NCBI RefSeq assembly: GCF_900142965.1
Contig: NZ_FRCQ01000024.1
Span: 62,001-126,000 of the forward strand
Reading direction: 5' to 3'
DNA length: 64,000 bases
Source: Rhizobacter sp. OV335
GTDB taxonomy: Bacteria > Pseudomonadota > Gammaproteobacteria > Burkholderiales > Burkholderiaceae_C
Position numbers and translations under genes: made by a program
The notes under the pieces: model-generated
What the model was told of the DNA's origin: nothing
Seen by the model: the letters and a program-made list of their open reading frames with translations, nothing else
Database searches by the model: none
In this document: positions 25,251 to 33,676 of the stretch, piece by piece
Layout: the number at the start of each line of letters is the position of its first letter
How positions within the stretch are numbered: the stretch's first letter is position 1

Positions 25251-25784
25251 ATGACCAAGACCTACCTGTTCCACGCCGGCGAGGCGACCGTGTTCGCGCG
25301 CGAAGGCCAGTTCACCGACGCGATGCCCGAGATCCTGATCGGCCGCACCGACGGCCCGGTCGGCCAGGCCTTCGCGAACATGATGGCGCAGAGCAAGGGC
25401 CACACCGCGATGTTCGCGATCCGCGCCTGCAACCAGCTGGTGCGGCCGGCGACCATCATCGTGCCGAAGGTCACGCTGAAGGACTTCGCCAACATCGACC
25501 TCTACGGCGGCGTGGTGCAGAGCGCCACCGCCGACGCGATCATCGATTGCCTGATCGACGGCACGATTCCGAAGGACATCGCCAACGAGTTGTGCATCAT
25601 CAGCCTGGTGTGGATCGACCCGCGCTGCGCGAAGGACCCGAACCTCGACAAGAAGGACATGTACCGCACCAACCACGAAGCGACGAAACTGGCGATCAAG
25701 CGTGCGTTGAACAACGAGCCGTCGGTCGACGAGCTGATCGCCAACCGCCACACCATCAAGCACGACATGGACGACTGGAGCTGA
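25251..25784 (+). CDS. fae: Formaldehyde-activating enzyme family protein (Fae), variant without the canonical His
   Basis: 177 residues, homologous over its whole length to Fae, which condenses formaldehyde with H4MPT. Family blocks include GHTAMFAI, KVTLKDF, DGTIPKD and NHEATKLAIKRALNNEPS. In the methylotroph Fae I remember, the active-site His stands in AHIDLIIG; here the aligned segment is AMPEILIG, with Met25 in place of His. That resembles Fae paralogues (Fae2/Fae-like) rather than the main enzyme, so catalysis is doubtful. It stands between fhcC and pabB in the same transcript direction. The family is certain; the activity is open. Confidence 0.88.
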   Translation: MTKTYLFHAGEATVFAREGQFTDAMPEILIGRTDGPVGQAFANMMAQSKGHTAMFAIRACNQLVRPATIIVPKVTLKDFANIDLYGGVVQSATADAIIDCLIDGTIPKDIANELCIISLVWIDPRCAKDPNLDKKDMYRTNHEATKLAIKRALNNEPSVDELIANRHTIKHDMDDWS

Positions 25785-25790
25785 CCCGGC

Positions 25791-27011
25791 GTGAACGGCA
25801 TCTGCGCCCTGCTCGACGACTGCCACGCGACGCGCGGCAACCCGCTCAGCCGCCTCTACACCGGCTTCGAGCGCGAGCACCGCTGTGTCGATCCATTGCG
25901 GCTCGATGCGGTGTGGGCCGCGGTCGACACCGACCTGCGCGCCGGCCTGCATGCGGTGCTGCTGGCCGACTACGAATGGGGCGCCAAGCTGATGCAGGCC
26001 GGGCATGCGGCGCTGCGGCCGGACGATGCGTCGTCGCTGCGGGTGCTGATGTTCCGCGACCTCGCGCGCCTGTCGAGCGACGAGGTGGACGCCTGGCTGG
26101 CTGCGCAAGGCGGCGAAGGCGACAGCGGCGTGGCGAACCTGAAGCCGAGCGTCGACCGGCCGGGCTTCACGCGGGCGATCGACCGCATCCACGAGGCGAT
26201 CCGCAACGGCGAGACCTACCAGGTCAACTACACCTACCGCCTGCAGGGCGATGCCCACGGTTCGCCGGTGGACCTGTACCGCCGGCTGCGCGCCCGGCAG
26301 CCGGTGGCGTTCGGTGCGCTGATCGTGCCGCCGGACGACGGGCGCGGCACGACGCACGTGCTGTCGCGCTCGCCCGAACTCTTCCTGCGCCACGACGCCG
26401 GCCTGCTGACTGCGCGGCCGATGAAGGGCACGGCCCCGCGCATCACCGCGCCGGAAAGCGACAGCGAGACCGCGCGGCTGCTGCAGCTCGACATCAAGAA
26501 CCGCGCCGAGAACCTGATGATCGTCGACCTGCTGCGCAACGACCTCGGCCGCGTCGCGCAGACCGGCTCGGTGAAGGTGCCGGCGCTGTTCGCGATCGAG
26601 CCGTATGCGACGCTGTTCCAGATGACGTCGACGGTCACCGCGCGCGTGCGGCCGGAGGTCGGCTTCGCCGAGCTGCTGCGGGCGGTGTTCCCGTGCGGCT
26701 CGATCACCGGCGCGCCGAAGCACCACACGATGGAGTTGATCGCCGGCCTGGAGACCACCCCGCGCGGCCTGTACTGCGGTGCGATCGGCTGGGTCGATGC
26801 GCCGGAGGGCGACGCACGCATCGGCGATTTCTGCCTCAGCGTGGCGATCCGCACGCTGACGCTCGGTGCCGAGGCCGGCGGGCTGCGGCCGGCGCGGCTG
26901 GGCATCGGGGCCGGCATCGTGCTCGACAGCCGCGCCGACGACGAGTTCGAGGAGTGCCTGCTGAAGGCGCGCTTCCTCACCGGGCTGGCGCCTGAGCGGG
27001 TGGCGGCGTGA
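25791..27011 (+). CDS. pabB: PabB, aminodeoxychorismate synthase component I
   Basis: 406 residues with a GTG start six bases after the fae-family stop. The chorismate-binding domain shows RPMKGTAPR (the Lys typical of PabB, where anthranilate synthase has another residue), NRAENLMIVDLLRNDLGRVA and CGSITGAPKHHTMELI. The short N-terminal region is reduced compared with E. coli PabB. It makes aminodeoxychorismate on the way to p-aminobenzoate, the aromatic part of H4MPT and folate, which explains its place in this cluster. The PabA glutaminase and PabC lyase are not in the window. Confidence 0.9.
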   Translation: MNGICALLDDCHATRGNPLSRLYTGFEREHRCVDPLRLDAVWAAVDTDLRAGLHAVLLADYEWGAKLMQAGHAALRPDDASSLRVLMFRDLARLSSDEVDAWLAAQGGEGDSGVANLKPSVDRPGFTRAIDRIHEAIRNGETYQVNYTYRLQGDAHGSPVDLYRRLRARQPVAFGALIVPPDDGRGTTHVLSRSPELFLRHDAGLLTARPMKGTAPRITAPESDSETARLLQLDIKNRAENLMIVDLLRNDLGRVAQTGSVKVPALFAIEPYATLFQMTSTVTARVRPEVGFAELLRAVFPCGSITGAPKHHTMELIAGLETTPRGLYCGAIGWVDAPEGDARIGDFCLSVAIRTLTLGAEAGGLRPARLGIGAGIVLDSRADDEFEECLLKARFLTGLAPERVAA

Positions 27012-27018
27012 GGACCGC

Positions 27019-27687
27019 ATGAACCTGGCGCTGTTCGACCTGGACCACACCTTGATTCCGTTCGACAGCGGCATGGCCTGGACACGCTTCCTGACGGCAC
27101 GCGGCGTGCTGCCGCCCGAGGCGCCCGAGGCCTACCTCGCCTGCTGCCACCAGTACGTGGCGGGTGCGCTTGACATCCGCGCGATGCACCGCATCACGGT
27201 GGCACCGCTGGCGGTCCATCCACGTGCGCAGATCGAGGCCTGGAGCGCGGCGTTCGAGGTCGCGATGGCGGCCGAGATGACAACCAAAATCCCGCGCGAC
27301 ATGCGGGCGCTGGTGGCGCGCCACCACGAAGCCGGCGACCGCTGCGCCATCGTCACCGCCACCACCCGCTTCATCGCCGAACCCTTCGCGCGGCTGTTCG
27401 GCATCCCGCAGGTGCTGGCGACGGAAGCCGAGTGGCGCGACGGCTTCCTGACCGGCGAGATCGACGGCGAGCCCTGCCACCGCGAACACAAGCTGAGCCG
27501 CATACTCACCTGGCTGCCGAGCCCGGGCGGCCTGCGGGCGTTCGAACAGTCGTGGTTCTATTCCGACGCCGCGAGCGACCTGCCGCTGCTGCAGGCGGTG
27601 TCGCATCCGGTGGCCGTCAGGCCGGAGCCGGCCTTGCGCGAGCACGCGTTGCGGGCCGGCTGGCCGGTGCTCGACCAGGGCCCGTGA
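27019..27687 (+). CDS. HAD-superfamily subfamily IB hydrolase (SerB-like)
   Basis: 222 residues. Motif I is LALFDLDHTLIPFDSG, with the nucleophile Asp and the acid Asp; motif II is CAIVTATTRF; the C-terminal motif FYSDAASDLPLL supplies the metal-binding aspartates. Subfamily IB phosphatases hydrolyse small phosphate esters. It starts seven bases after pabB and is probably co-transcribed; a dephosphorylation step in cofactor synthesis is possible, but such genes also occur next to pabB without a known link. The substrate is unknown. Confidence 0.85.
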   Translation: MNLALFDLDHTLIPFDSGMAWTRFLTARGVLPPEAPEAYLACCHQYVAGALDIRAMHRITVAPLAVHPRAQIEAWSAAFEVAMAAEMTTKIPRDMRALVARHHEAGDRCAIVTATTRFIAEPFARLFGIPQVLATEAEWRDGFLTGEIDGEPCHREHKLSRILTWLPSPGGLRAFEQSWFYSDAASDLPLLQAVSHPVAVRPEPALREHALRAGWPVLDQGP

Positions 27688-27723
27688 CGGGGGGCTTTTC
27701 TCACAACAACAAGGAGACAAACC

Positions 27724-28854
27724 ATGGAATGGATTCGACAGGTCAGCCTGGTCAGGCGGGTGATGATCGGCTTCGTCGCGATGGGCGTGATCGTGCTGCT
27801 GCTGGGCGGCGCCGCCGCCTGGACGGTGCGGCAGCTCGCCGCCGGCGCCAAGCTCGATGCCGAGGCGGCCGCGTGGTGGTTCATGGTGTGCGCCGCGGCC
27901 GGCTGCGGCATCGCGCTGCTGGCCGGCTGGCTGATCCGCGGCAGCATCAAGGAGTCGGTCGAGTCGACCGTGCAGTGCGTGATCCGCATCGCCGGTGGCG
28001 ACCTCGAGACCAAGATCACGTCGTCGGGCAAGGACGAGATCTCGTGGCTGCGCGCCGAGCTGAACGGCATGCGCAAGAAGCTGCGCACGATGGTGATGGA
28101 CGTGCGGCAGACGGTGGAGAGCGTCAACACCGCGTCGGACGAGATCGCCAGCGGCAACACCGACCTGTCGAACCGCACCGAGCAGCAGGCGAGCGCGCTG
28201 CAGCAGACCGTCAGCTCGATGGCGCAGCTGGCCTCCACGGTGAGCAGCAATTCGAACAGCACGCGCGACGCGCGCAGCGTGGTCACCGGCTCCAGCGAGA
28301 TCGCGGCGCGCGGCGCGCAGACCATGCAGGACGTGATCGTGCGCATGGACGAGATCAACACCAGCGCCGGCAAGATCGCCGAGATCATCGGCGTGATCGA
28401 CAGCATCGCCTACCAGACCAACATCCTGGCGCTGAACGCGGCCGTCGAGGCGGCGCGCGCCGGCGAGCAGGGCCGGGGCTTCGCGGTGGTGGCCGAAGAG
28501 GTGCGCAGCCTGGCGCAGCGCAGCTCGACCGCGGCGCGCGAGATCAAGGCGCTGATCGGCGACTCGAGCGCGAAGGTGACCGCCGGATCGAAGCTGGTCG
28601 CCGATGCGGGCCGCACGATGCGCGAGATCGTCGACAGCGTGGGCCAGGTGGCGAGCCTGATCGCCGGCATCGCGCAGGCGGGCGAATCGCAGGGCAGCGA
28701 CATCGGCCGCATGCAGCAGGCGGTGTCGAAGCTCGACACGATGACGCAGCAGAACGCGGCGCTGGTGGAGGAGCTGGCGGCGTCGGCGCAGTCGCTGAAG
28801 GGCCAGTCGGAGCGGCTCACCGAGGCGATGAGCTCCTTCAGGGTGACTGCGTAG
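27724..28854 (+). CDS. Methyl-accepting chemotaxis protein without a periplasmic sensor domain
   Basis: 376 residues. Two membrane helices lie close together (about 13-33 and 50-70), leaving only ~16 residues between them, too short for a ligand-binding domain. A HAMP-like region follows, then the signalling domain with the hairpin tip IDSIAYQTNILALNAAVEAA and ARAGEQGRGFAVVAEEVRSL. An ideal AAGGAG ribosome-binding site precedes the ATG. It may sense membrane or cytoplasmic conditions, such as energy state, or signal with a partner. Its 3' end overlaps that of the convergent peptidase gene by 17 bases. Confidence 0.9.
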   Translation: MEWIRQVSLVRRVMIGFVAMGVIVLLLGGAAAWTVRQLAAGAKLDAEAAAWWFMVCAAAGCGIALLAGWLIRGSIKESVESTVQCVIRIAGGDLETKITSSGKDEISWLRAELNGMRKKLRTMVMDVRQTVESVNTASDEIASGNTDLSNRTEQQASALQQTVSSMAQLASTVSSNSNSTRDARSVVTGSSEIAARGAQTMQDVIVRMDEINTSAGKIAEIIGVIDSIAYQTNILALNAAVEAARAGEQGRGFAVVAEEVRSLAQRSSTAAREIKALIGDSSAKVTAGSKLVADAGRTMREIVDSVGQVASLIAGIAQAGESQGSDIGRMQQAVSKLDTMTQQNAALVEELAASAQSLKGQSERLTEAMSSFRVTA

Positions 28855-29461
28855 CGCGCAGTGCCGCCAGGCGCCGGTGCGTGCCGGGGTGGGTCGCGGT
28901 GTCCTTGCTAGCGCCCAGGCGCATCAAGGCCGAGAACACCGCGTCGCGCTGCACGCCCAGGCCCTCCAGCGTGCGCAGCGCAAACGCGTCGGCCTCGTAC
29001 TCCTGCTGGTAGGCCAGCGCCGAGGCCTCGCGCCCCAAGCGCCCGGCGACCGGGTCGGTCTGGTCGGCGGTGACGCTGCCGGGCACCCATTTCTGGTACA
29101 TCACGCCCATTTGCGACCAGTGCGCCAGCGCGACGTGACCCAACTCGTGCGCCAGCACGAACAAGCGCCCCTCTTCGGGCCAGTCGCCCATGCCCTCGTT
29201 GGCGATCACCACGCGGCCTCGCAGCGTCTCGGCCACGGTGTCGCCACGCACCACGCGCAGCTCGGCGGCGCCCTCCAGCCCCAGCGTGTGCACCAGCCTG
29301 TCGAAGCTGTCGCGCACCTTTTGCGCGCGTTCGCTCTCGACCGGCGCCGGCGAGAGCCGCTCCAGGCGCACGTTCTGCGAGCGCTCCAGCACCTGCGTGA
29401 TGTCTTCGCCACGCGCGCTGCTCGCCGCCAGTGCCACTCCGATCAACATCCACCACCGCAT
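28838..29461 (-). CDS. Exported M48-like zinc metallopeptidase
   Basis: 207 residues with an N-terminal signal peptide (MRWWMLIGVALAASSARG). The zinc-binding HELGH stands in LFVLAHELGHVALAHW, and the third ligand is the Glu of YEADAFALRTLEGLG, as in M48/Oma1-type peptidases. The mature enzyme would act in the periplasm. The upstream 142 bases before the response-regulator stop contain no gene. Role unknown; general protein quality control is typical of the family. Confidence 0.82.
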   Translation of the reverse strand: MRWWMLIGVALAASSARGEDITQVLERSQNVRLERLSPAPVESERAQKVRDSFDRLVHTLGLEGAAELRVVRGDTVAETLRGRVVIANEGMGDWPEEGRLFVLAHELGHVALAHWSQMGVMYQKWVPGSVTADQTDPVAGRLGREASALAYQQEYEADAFALRTLEGLGVQRDAVFSALMRLGASKDTATHPGTHRRLAALRATQSP

Positions 29462-29603
29462 GCCGTGTCGCTCCTGCGCAGACCCTTGTCAGGATTACGG
29501 CGCAAGAACCGGGCCTGATTCAAGGGTTTACCCGGATGTCGCCCGCGAACCGGGGGGCGCCGTGCCGGAATGCACGGGCAAACGCGGTGCCATTCGTCTT
29601 GCC

Positions 29604-30233
29604 TCAAGCCTGGATCAAGCCCCAGTGCAGCGCCACCAGCGTCAACTCCGACTGGTTGCTCGCGCCCAGCTTCTGCTTCACGTGGTACAGGTGCGTGCCG
29701 ACCGTGCTGGGCGACAGGTTCAGGTTGGCCGCGATCTGCGCCACGCCCAAGCCGCGCGCCAGCTGGATGAAGACCGAGAACTCGCGCTCGCTGAGCGTTT
29801 CGGCCGGGTTGGTGTCGCCCTTCATCTGGGCCAGCGCCAGCACCTGGGCGGTTTGCGCGTCCACGTAGGGGCGATGCCCGGCCACGGCAGTGACGGCGGC
29901 GATCAGCGCCTCCGGCGCGCCGCGCTTGGTCAGGTAGCCGAGCGCGCCGGCCTGCATCACCCGCCGAGGGTGGGCGGTGTCCTCATGCGCCGACAGCACC
30001 AGCACGCGGGCCTTGGGGTCCTGCGCCAGCAGGCGCCGCACCGCCTCGAGCCCGCCCATGCCGGGCATCGACAGGTCCATCACCACCACGTCGGGCTTGA
30101 GCTTCGGGTAGTCGGCACAGGCCTGTTCGCCGGTGTCGGCCTCGGCCACCACCTCGATGCCTGCATCGGCCAGCAGCATGCGGAACCCCATGCGCACCAG
30201 CGCGTGGTCGTCGACGAGCATCACGCGGATCAT
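29604..30233 (-). CDS. NarL/LuxR-type two-component response regulator
   Basis: 209 residues. The receiver domain starts MIRVMLVDDHALVRMGFRML and has the phospho-acceptor Asp in VVVMDLSMPGMGG, with the conserved Thr/Ser and Lys (LVLSAH; GYLTKRG) further on. The C-terminal LuxR helix-turn-helix is ETLSEREFSVFIQLARGLG then VAQIAANLNLSPSTVGTHL. The ATG overlaps the stop of the sensor kinase gene (ATGA), so the two are co-translated. It lies next to the cbb genes, but a regulatory link is not shown by the sequence. Confidence 0.92.
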   Translation of the reverse strand: MIRVMLVDDHALVRMGFRMLLADAGIEVVAEADTGEQACADYPKLKPDVVVMDLSMPGMGGLEAVRRLLAQDPKARVLVLSAHEDTAHPRRVMQAGALGYLTKRGAPEALIAAVTAVAGHRPYVDAQTAQVLALAQMKGDTNPAETLSEREFSVFIQLARGLGVAQIAANLNLSPSTVGTHLYHVKQKLGASNQSELTLVALHWGLIQA

Positions 30234-31600
30234 TCGGGGGCTACCTCGGTTCGGGGAGCGGGCATCGGCAGGCGCACGGCCAGCCGCACGCCCTGGGGTG
30301 AATGGGGCAGCAGCTCGAAGCTGCCGCCCAGTCCTTGCACGCGCTCGGCCAGCCAGCGCAGGCCATGGTGGCCCTTCTTGTCGGCCCAGTCGGTGGCCAG
30401 CCCGACGCCATCGTCGACCAGTTCGAGCACGATGCCGTCGGCCGTCGCCTGCAGGCGCACATCGACCCGCTGCGCCCGGCCGTGACGCAAGGCATTCGTG
30501 AGCCCCTCCTGTGCGGCGCGGTACAGCGCGAGCGCCGCTTCGCTGCCGAGCAGCACGCCGGCCATGTCGGCCTGCAGCGCGATCTGCGCGCCGGGGTGGC
30601 TGCGGCGGGTGCGCTCGGCCAGGTCGGCCAGCGCTTCGGCGAGGCCGAAGGTGTCGAGCACCAGCGGCGTGAGGCGCGGGATGATGCCGTGCATCGCGTC
30701 GTACAGGCGCGAGGCTTCTTCGGCGATCAGGCGCGCCGCCTGCTCGGCCTGCGGGTCGAGCGTGCGCATGCGCTGCGCGATCGACAGCGCCATGCTGCGC
30801 ATCGCCGTCACCGACTGGCCCAGCTCGTCGTGCAGCTCGCGTGCGATCAGGTGGCGCTCCTGCTCGATCTGGTGGTCGACCCAGCGTGTGAGTTCGCGGC
30901 TTTCGGACAGCTGCAGCTCGGCACGCACCGCGCGGCGCTCGGTCTCGATGTGTCCCTGCAGCATGCCGACCATGCGGTTGAAGGCCTTGCCGATGGTGCC
31001 GGCCTCGGCACCGGGCAGCGGCGGCAGCACGACATCGAAGCGGCCGGCTTCGAGCTGGTTCAGCGCGTCGACGATGCGGCCGAACGGCCGCACCGTGTGG
31101 CCGACGAGTGCGTACACGAGCAGGTTGAGCACCACCAGCGTGACGACGGCGCCGAACACCAGCACGATGGCCTCGTCCCAGGCGTCGAGCACCGCGCGCG
31201 AGGCGTTCGCCTGCACCGTCAGCTTGCCGTCGGGCAGGTCGAGCGATTGCAGGGCCGGCGGCGGCGCAACCAGCGCATCGAACCAGTCGGGCGCATCGCG
31301 GCCGGGCTTGTAGGGCGAGCTGGGCGAGGTGTAGAGCACGGTGCCCTGCTTGTCGAGCAGCGTGATGTCGTTGGAACGCACCCGCCCCATGCCCTGCAGG
31401 AAGCCGAGCACCGCCGGCGTGCCCTGGGCCGCATAGCGCCACACCGTGCGGTTCAGGAACTGCGACGCGACGCGGTTGGCGGCCACCACCTCCTCGTTGA
31501 CCGATTCGCGCATGCTGCGCAGCTGCAGGCCGAGCATCACGACCAGGAACAGCAGCGTCAGCAGGCCGACGATCAGGTGAATCTTGAGTCGAAGGCTCAT
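30230..31600 (-). CDS. Sensor histidine kinase, HisKA_3 type
   Basis: 456 residues. A first membrane helix lies at about residues 6-25 and a second near 145-165, enclosing a ~115-residue periplasmic sensor; a HAMP domain follows. The phospho-acceptor His is in HLIARELHDELGQSVTAMRS, the HisKA_3 pattern that pairs with NarL-type regulators. The ATPase part has AAQEGLTNALRHG and VDDGVGL. The upstream gene is a proline iminopeptidase overlapping by four bases, and the downstream gene is its partner regulator. The signal is unknown. Confidence 0.92.
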   Translation of the reverse strand: MSLRLKIHLIVGLLTLLFLVVMLGLQLRSMRESVNEEVVAANRVASQFLNRTVWRYAAQGTPAVLGFLQGMGRVRSNDITLLDKQGTVLYTSPSSPYKPGRDAPDWFDALVAPPPALQSLDLPDGKLTVQANASRAVLDAWDEAIVLVFGAVVTLVVLNLLVYALVGHTVRPFGRIVDALNQLEAGRFDVVLPPLPGAEAGTIGKAFNRMVGMLQGHIETERRAVRAELQLSESRELTRWVDHQIEQERHLIARELHDELGQSVTAMRSMALSIAQRMRTLDPQAEQAARLIAEEASRLYDAMHGIIPRLTPLVLDTFGLAEALADLAERTRRSHPGAQIALQADMAGVLLGSEAALALYRAAQEGLTNALRHGRAQRVDVRLQATADGIVLELVDDGVGLATDWADKKGHHGLRWLAERVQGLGGSFELLPHSPQGVRLAVRLPMPAPRTEVAPE

Positions 31601-32523
31601 GACGCCCAGGCGTCCAGGGTTTCGACCATGGCCCGCACCATCGCTGGATGGGTCGGGTCGTGGCCGGCACCGTCGATGAGGCGCAAGCGGCTGTGTGGCA
31701 GGCGCTGGTGCAGCGCGACCGCGCCCTCGGGCCGGCAGATGCGGTCTTCGGTGCCGTGCAGCAGCAGCGTCGGCACGGCGGGCAGGCGATCGCAGCGGTC
31801 GAGCAGCGGTGGTGCGTCGAGCCAGCAGCGGTGCAGCAGGTAGTGGCTTTGCACGCGGTAGCGGTCGACCTGCGCGTCGAGCGACGCACCCGCGGGTTCC
31901 GGCTGGGCCACGGTGCCGGTGGCCAGCGTGCTTTCCCAGCGCCACCAGGCCAGCGCCATGCGGCGCGCCGTGTCGGCATCGGCGGCCAGGCCGCGTGCGA
32001 GGAAGGGCAGCAGCGCGTGCCGCTGGTCGGCTGGTGCGATGGCAGCGAATTGCGTCCACGCCTCGGCATGCTCGCCATCGCCTGCTTGAAAGAATCCGTC
32101 GATGTCCTGCTCGCGCGCAAGGAAGGTGGCGCGCAGCAACAGCCCCGTCACGGCGCCGGGATGCTCCATCGCATACGCGAGCGCAAGCGTGGCGCCCCAC
32201 GACCCGCCGACCACCAGCCAGCGGTCGATGCCGAGCGTTTCGCGCACCGTTTCCAGATCGGCGATCAGGTGGACGGTGGTGTTGTCGACGATGCTGCCGC
32301 GCGGCCGGCTCCGGCCGGCGCCGCGCTGGTCGGGGCTGACGATGCGGAAGCGGCCCGGATCGAAGAAGCGGCGCAGCAGTGGTGAGCTGCCGGAGCCCGG
32401 GCCGCCATGCAGCACCACCACCGCGATGCCTTGCGGGTGGCCGCTTTCCTCGACATGCAGCACGTGGCCGCCCGACACGCGCAGCGCGTGCACGCCGTAC
32501 GGTGCGGTTTCGGTGTAGAGCAT
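31597..32523 (-). CDS. pip: Proline iminopeptidase-like alpha/beta hydrolase
   Basis: 308 residues, with the S33-family features VVLHGGPGSGSSPLL (oxyanion hole), VSPDQRGAGRSRP, the nucleophile Ser in VVGGSWGATLALAYA, and the acid and base in LHGTEDRICRPEG and DGAGHDPTHP. Such enzymes remove N-terminal proline from peptides in the cytoplasm. It starts in an ATG just after a 260-base repeat-filled gap and overlaps the kinase gene by four bases, an unexpected but tight coupling with a signalling pair. Confidence 0.88.
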   Translation of the reverse strand: MLYTETAPYGVHALRVSGGHVLHVEESGHPQGIAVVVLHGGPGSGSSPLLRRFFDPGRFRIVSPDQRGAGRSRPRGSIVDNTTVHLIADLETVRETLGIDRWLVVGGSWGATLALAYAMEHPGAVTGLLLRATFLAREQDIDGFFQAGDGEHAEAWTQFAAIAPADQRHALLPFLARGLAADADTARRMALAWWRWESTLATGTVAQPEPAGASLDAQVDRYRVQSHYLLHRCWLDAPPLLDRCDRLPAVPTLLLHGTEDRICRPEGAVALHQRLPHSRLRLIDGAGHDPTHPAMVRAMVETLDAWAS

Positions 32524-32548
32524 GGCGGGGGGATCGTAAACGGAGATT

Positions 32549-32728
32549 CCCGTTCGGGCTGAGCTTGTCGAAGCCCTGGTTCGATGCGAGCAGGCCCTTC
32601 GGGAGGCTCTCAAGAAACAGCACACTTCCGTTCGCCCTGAGCAGGGACTGAGCCTGTCGAAGGCCCGTCCGTCGAAGGGTTGTACCCAGCGCGCGCAAGG
32701 CCTTCGATAGGCTCAGGGCGAACGGGGT
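32549..32728. repeat. Second cluster of REP-like palindromic repeats
   Basis: Copies of the same family as at 20238-20423: CGTTCGGGCTGAGCTTGTCG near 32551-32570, CGTTCGCCCTGAGCAGGGAC leading into CTGAGCCTGTCGAAGG near 32630-32665, and the inverse CCTTCGATAGGCTCAGGGCG near 32700-32720. They fill the gap between the proline iminopeptidase gene and the 3' end of the phosphoribulokinase gene. The outer copies are inverted relative to each other and could fold into long hairpins that end transcription from both sides. Confidence 0.85.
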
Positions 32729-32787
32729 TTCTTTTCGACTGCCGGTCCCTTCGAGGACCTCTTGGGCTCGGGGCAAATGGGGGGTAT

Positions 32788-33666
32788 TCACGCTGCCAGC
32801 AGGTTCTTCTGCTGCGCCACCAGCCGCATGATCATCGGCGTGAAGATCAGCTGCATCGCGAGTTCCATCTTCCCGCCCGGCACCACCAGCGTGTTGGCGC
32901 GCGACATGAACGAGTCGTGCAGCATCGACAGCAGGTACGGAAAATCGATGCCGCGCGGGTTCGCGAAACGGATCACCACCAGGCTCTCGTCCGCCGTCGG
33001 GATGGTGCGCGCGATGAACGGGTCCGACGTGTCGACCACCGGCACGCGCTGGAAGTTGATGTGGGTACGCGTGAACTGCGGGCAGATGTATTCCACGTAC
33101 TCGTGCATGCGGCGCAGGATCACGCCGGTCACCGCCTCGGTCGAGTAGCCGCGCGTGCTGCGGTCGCGGTGGATCTTCTGGATCCACTCCAGGTTGATCA
33201 CCGGCACCACGCCGATCAGCAGGTCGGCGAAGCGCGCCACGTCGACCTTGTCGGTCGTCACGCCGCCATGCAGGCCCTCGTAGAACAGCAGGCTGCTCGG
33301 CGGCAGCGGCTCCCACGCGGTGAAGGTGCCGGGTGCCTGCTGGTACGGTGCGGCCTCGTCCTCGTTGTGCAGGTACTTGCGGCTCTGCCCGCTGCCGGTC
33401 TCGGCATAGCTGCGAAACAGCTCCTGCAGCTCGGCGAACAGGTTCGCGTCGTCGCCGAAGTGGCTGAAGTGCGGTTGGTGGTGCTGCTCGGCCTCGGCCA
33501 TCGCCGCCTTCATCGCCTCGCGGTCGTAGCGGTGGAAGCTGTCGCCCTCGACGATGGCGGCCGCCACGCCCTCGCGGCGGAAGATGTTCTCGAAGGTCTT
33601 CGTGACCGAGGTGGTGCCGGCGCCGGACGAGCCGGTGATCGCGATGATGGGGTGCCTGGCCGACAT
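32788..33666 (-). CDS. cbbP: Phosphoribulokinase
   Basis: 292 residues, the usual length of the class I (bacterial) enzyme. The P-loop is TGSSGAGTTSVTKTF near residue 11; FYEGLHGG and DRSTRGYSTEAVTGVI are family blocks. It phosphorylates ribulose-5-phosphate to the RuBisCO substrate ribulose-1,5-bisphosphate. It is the last gene of the minus-strand cbb operon, 10 bases after the bisphosphatase gene. A REP cluster follows its 3' end. Confidence 0.95.
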   Translation of the reverse strand: MSARHPIIAITGSSGAGTTSVTKTFENIFRREGVAAAIVEGDSFHRYDREAMKAAMAEAEQHHQPHFSHFGDDANLFAELQELFRSYAETGSGQSRKYLHNEDEAAPYQQAPGTFTAWEPLPPSSLLFYEGLHGGVTTDKVDVARFADLLIGVVPVINLEWIQKIHRDRSTRGYSTEAVTGVILRRMHEYVEYICPQFTRTHINFQRVPVVDTSDPFIARTIPTADESLVVIRFANPRGIDFPYLLSMLHDSFMSRANTLVVPGGKMELAMQLIFTPMIMRLVAQQKNLLAA

Positions 33667-33676
33667 GGCGCGTCCT

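Noticed and set aside
25131..27074. A 647-codon open frame on the minus strand opposite fae, pabB and the end of fhcC
   Set aside because: It is antisense to three well-recognised genes and is rich in Arg, His, Gln and Ala, as expected for the shadow of high-G+C coding DNA.
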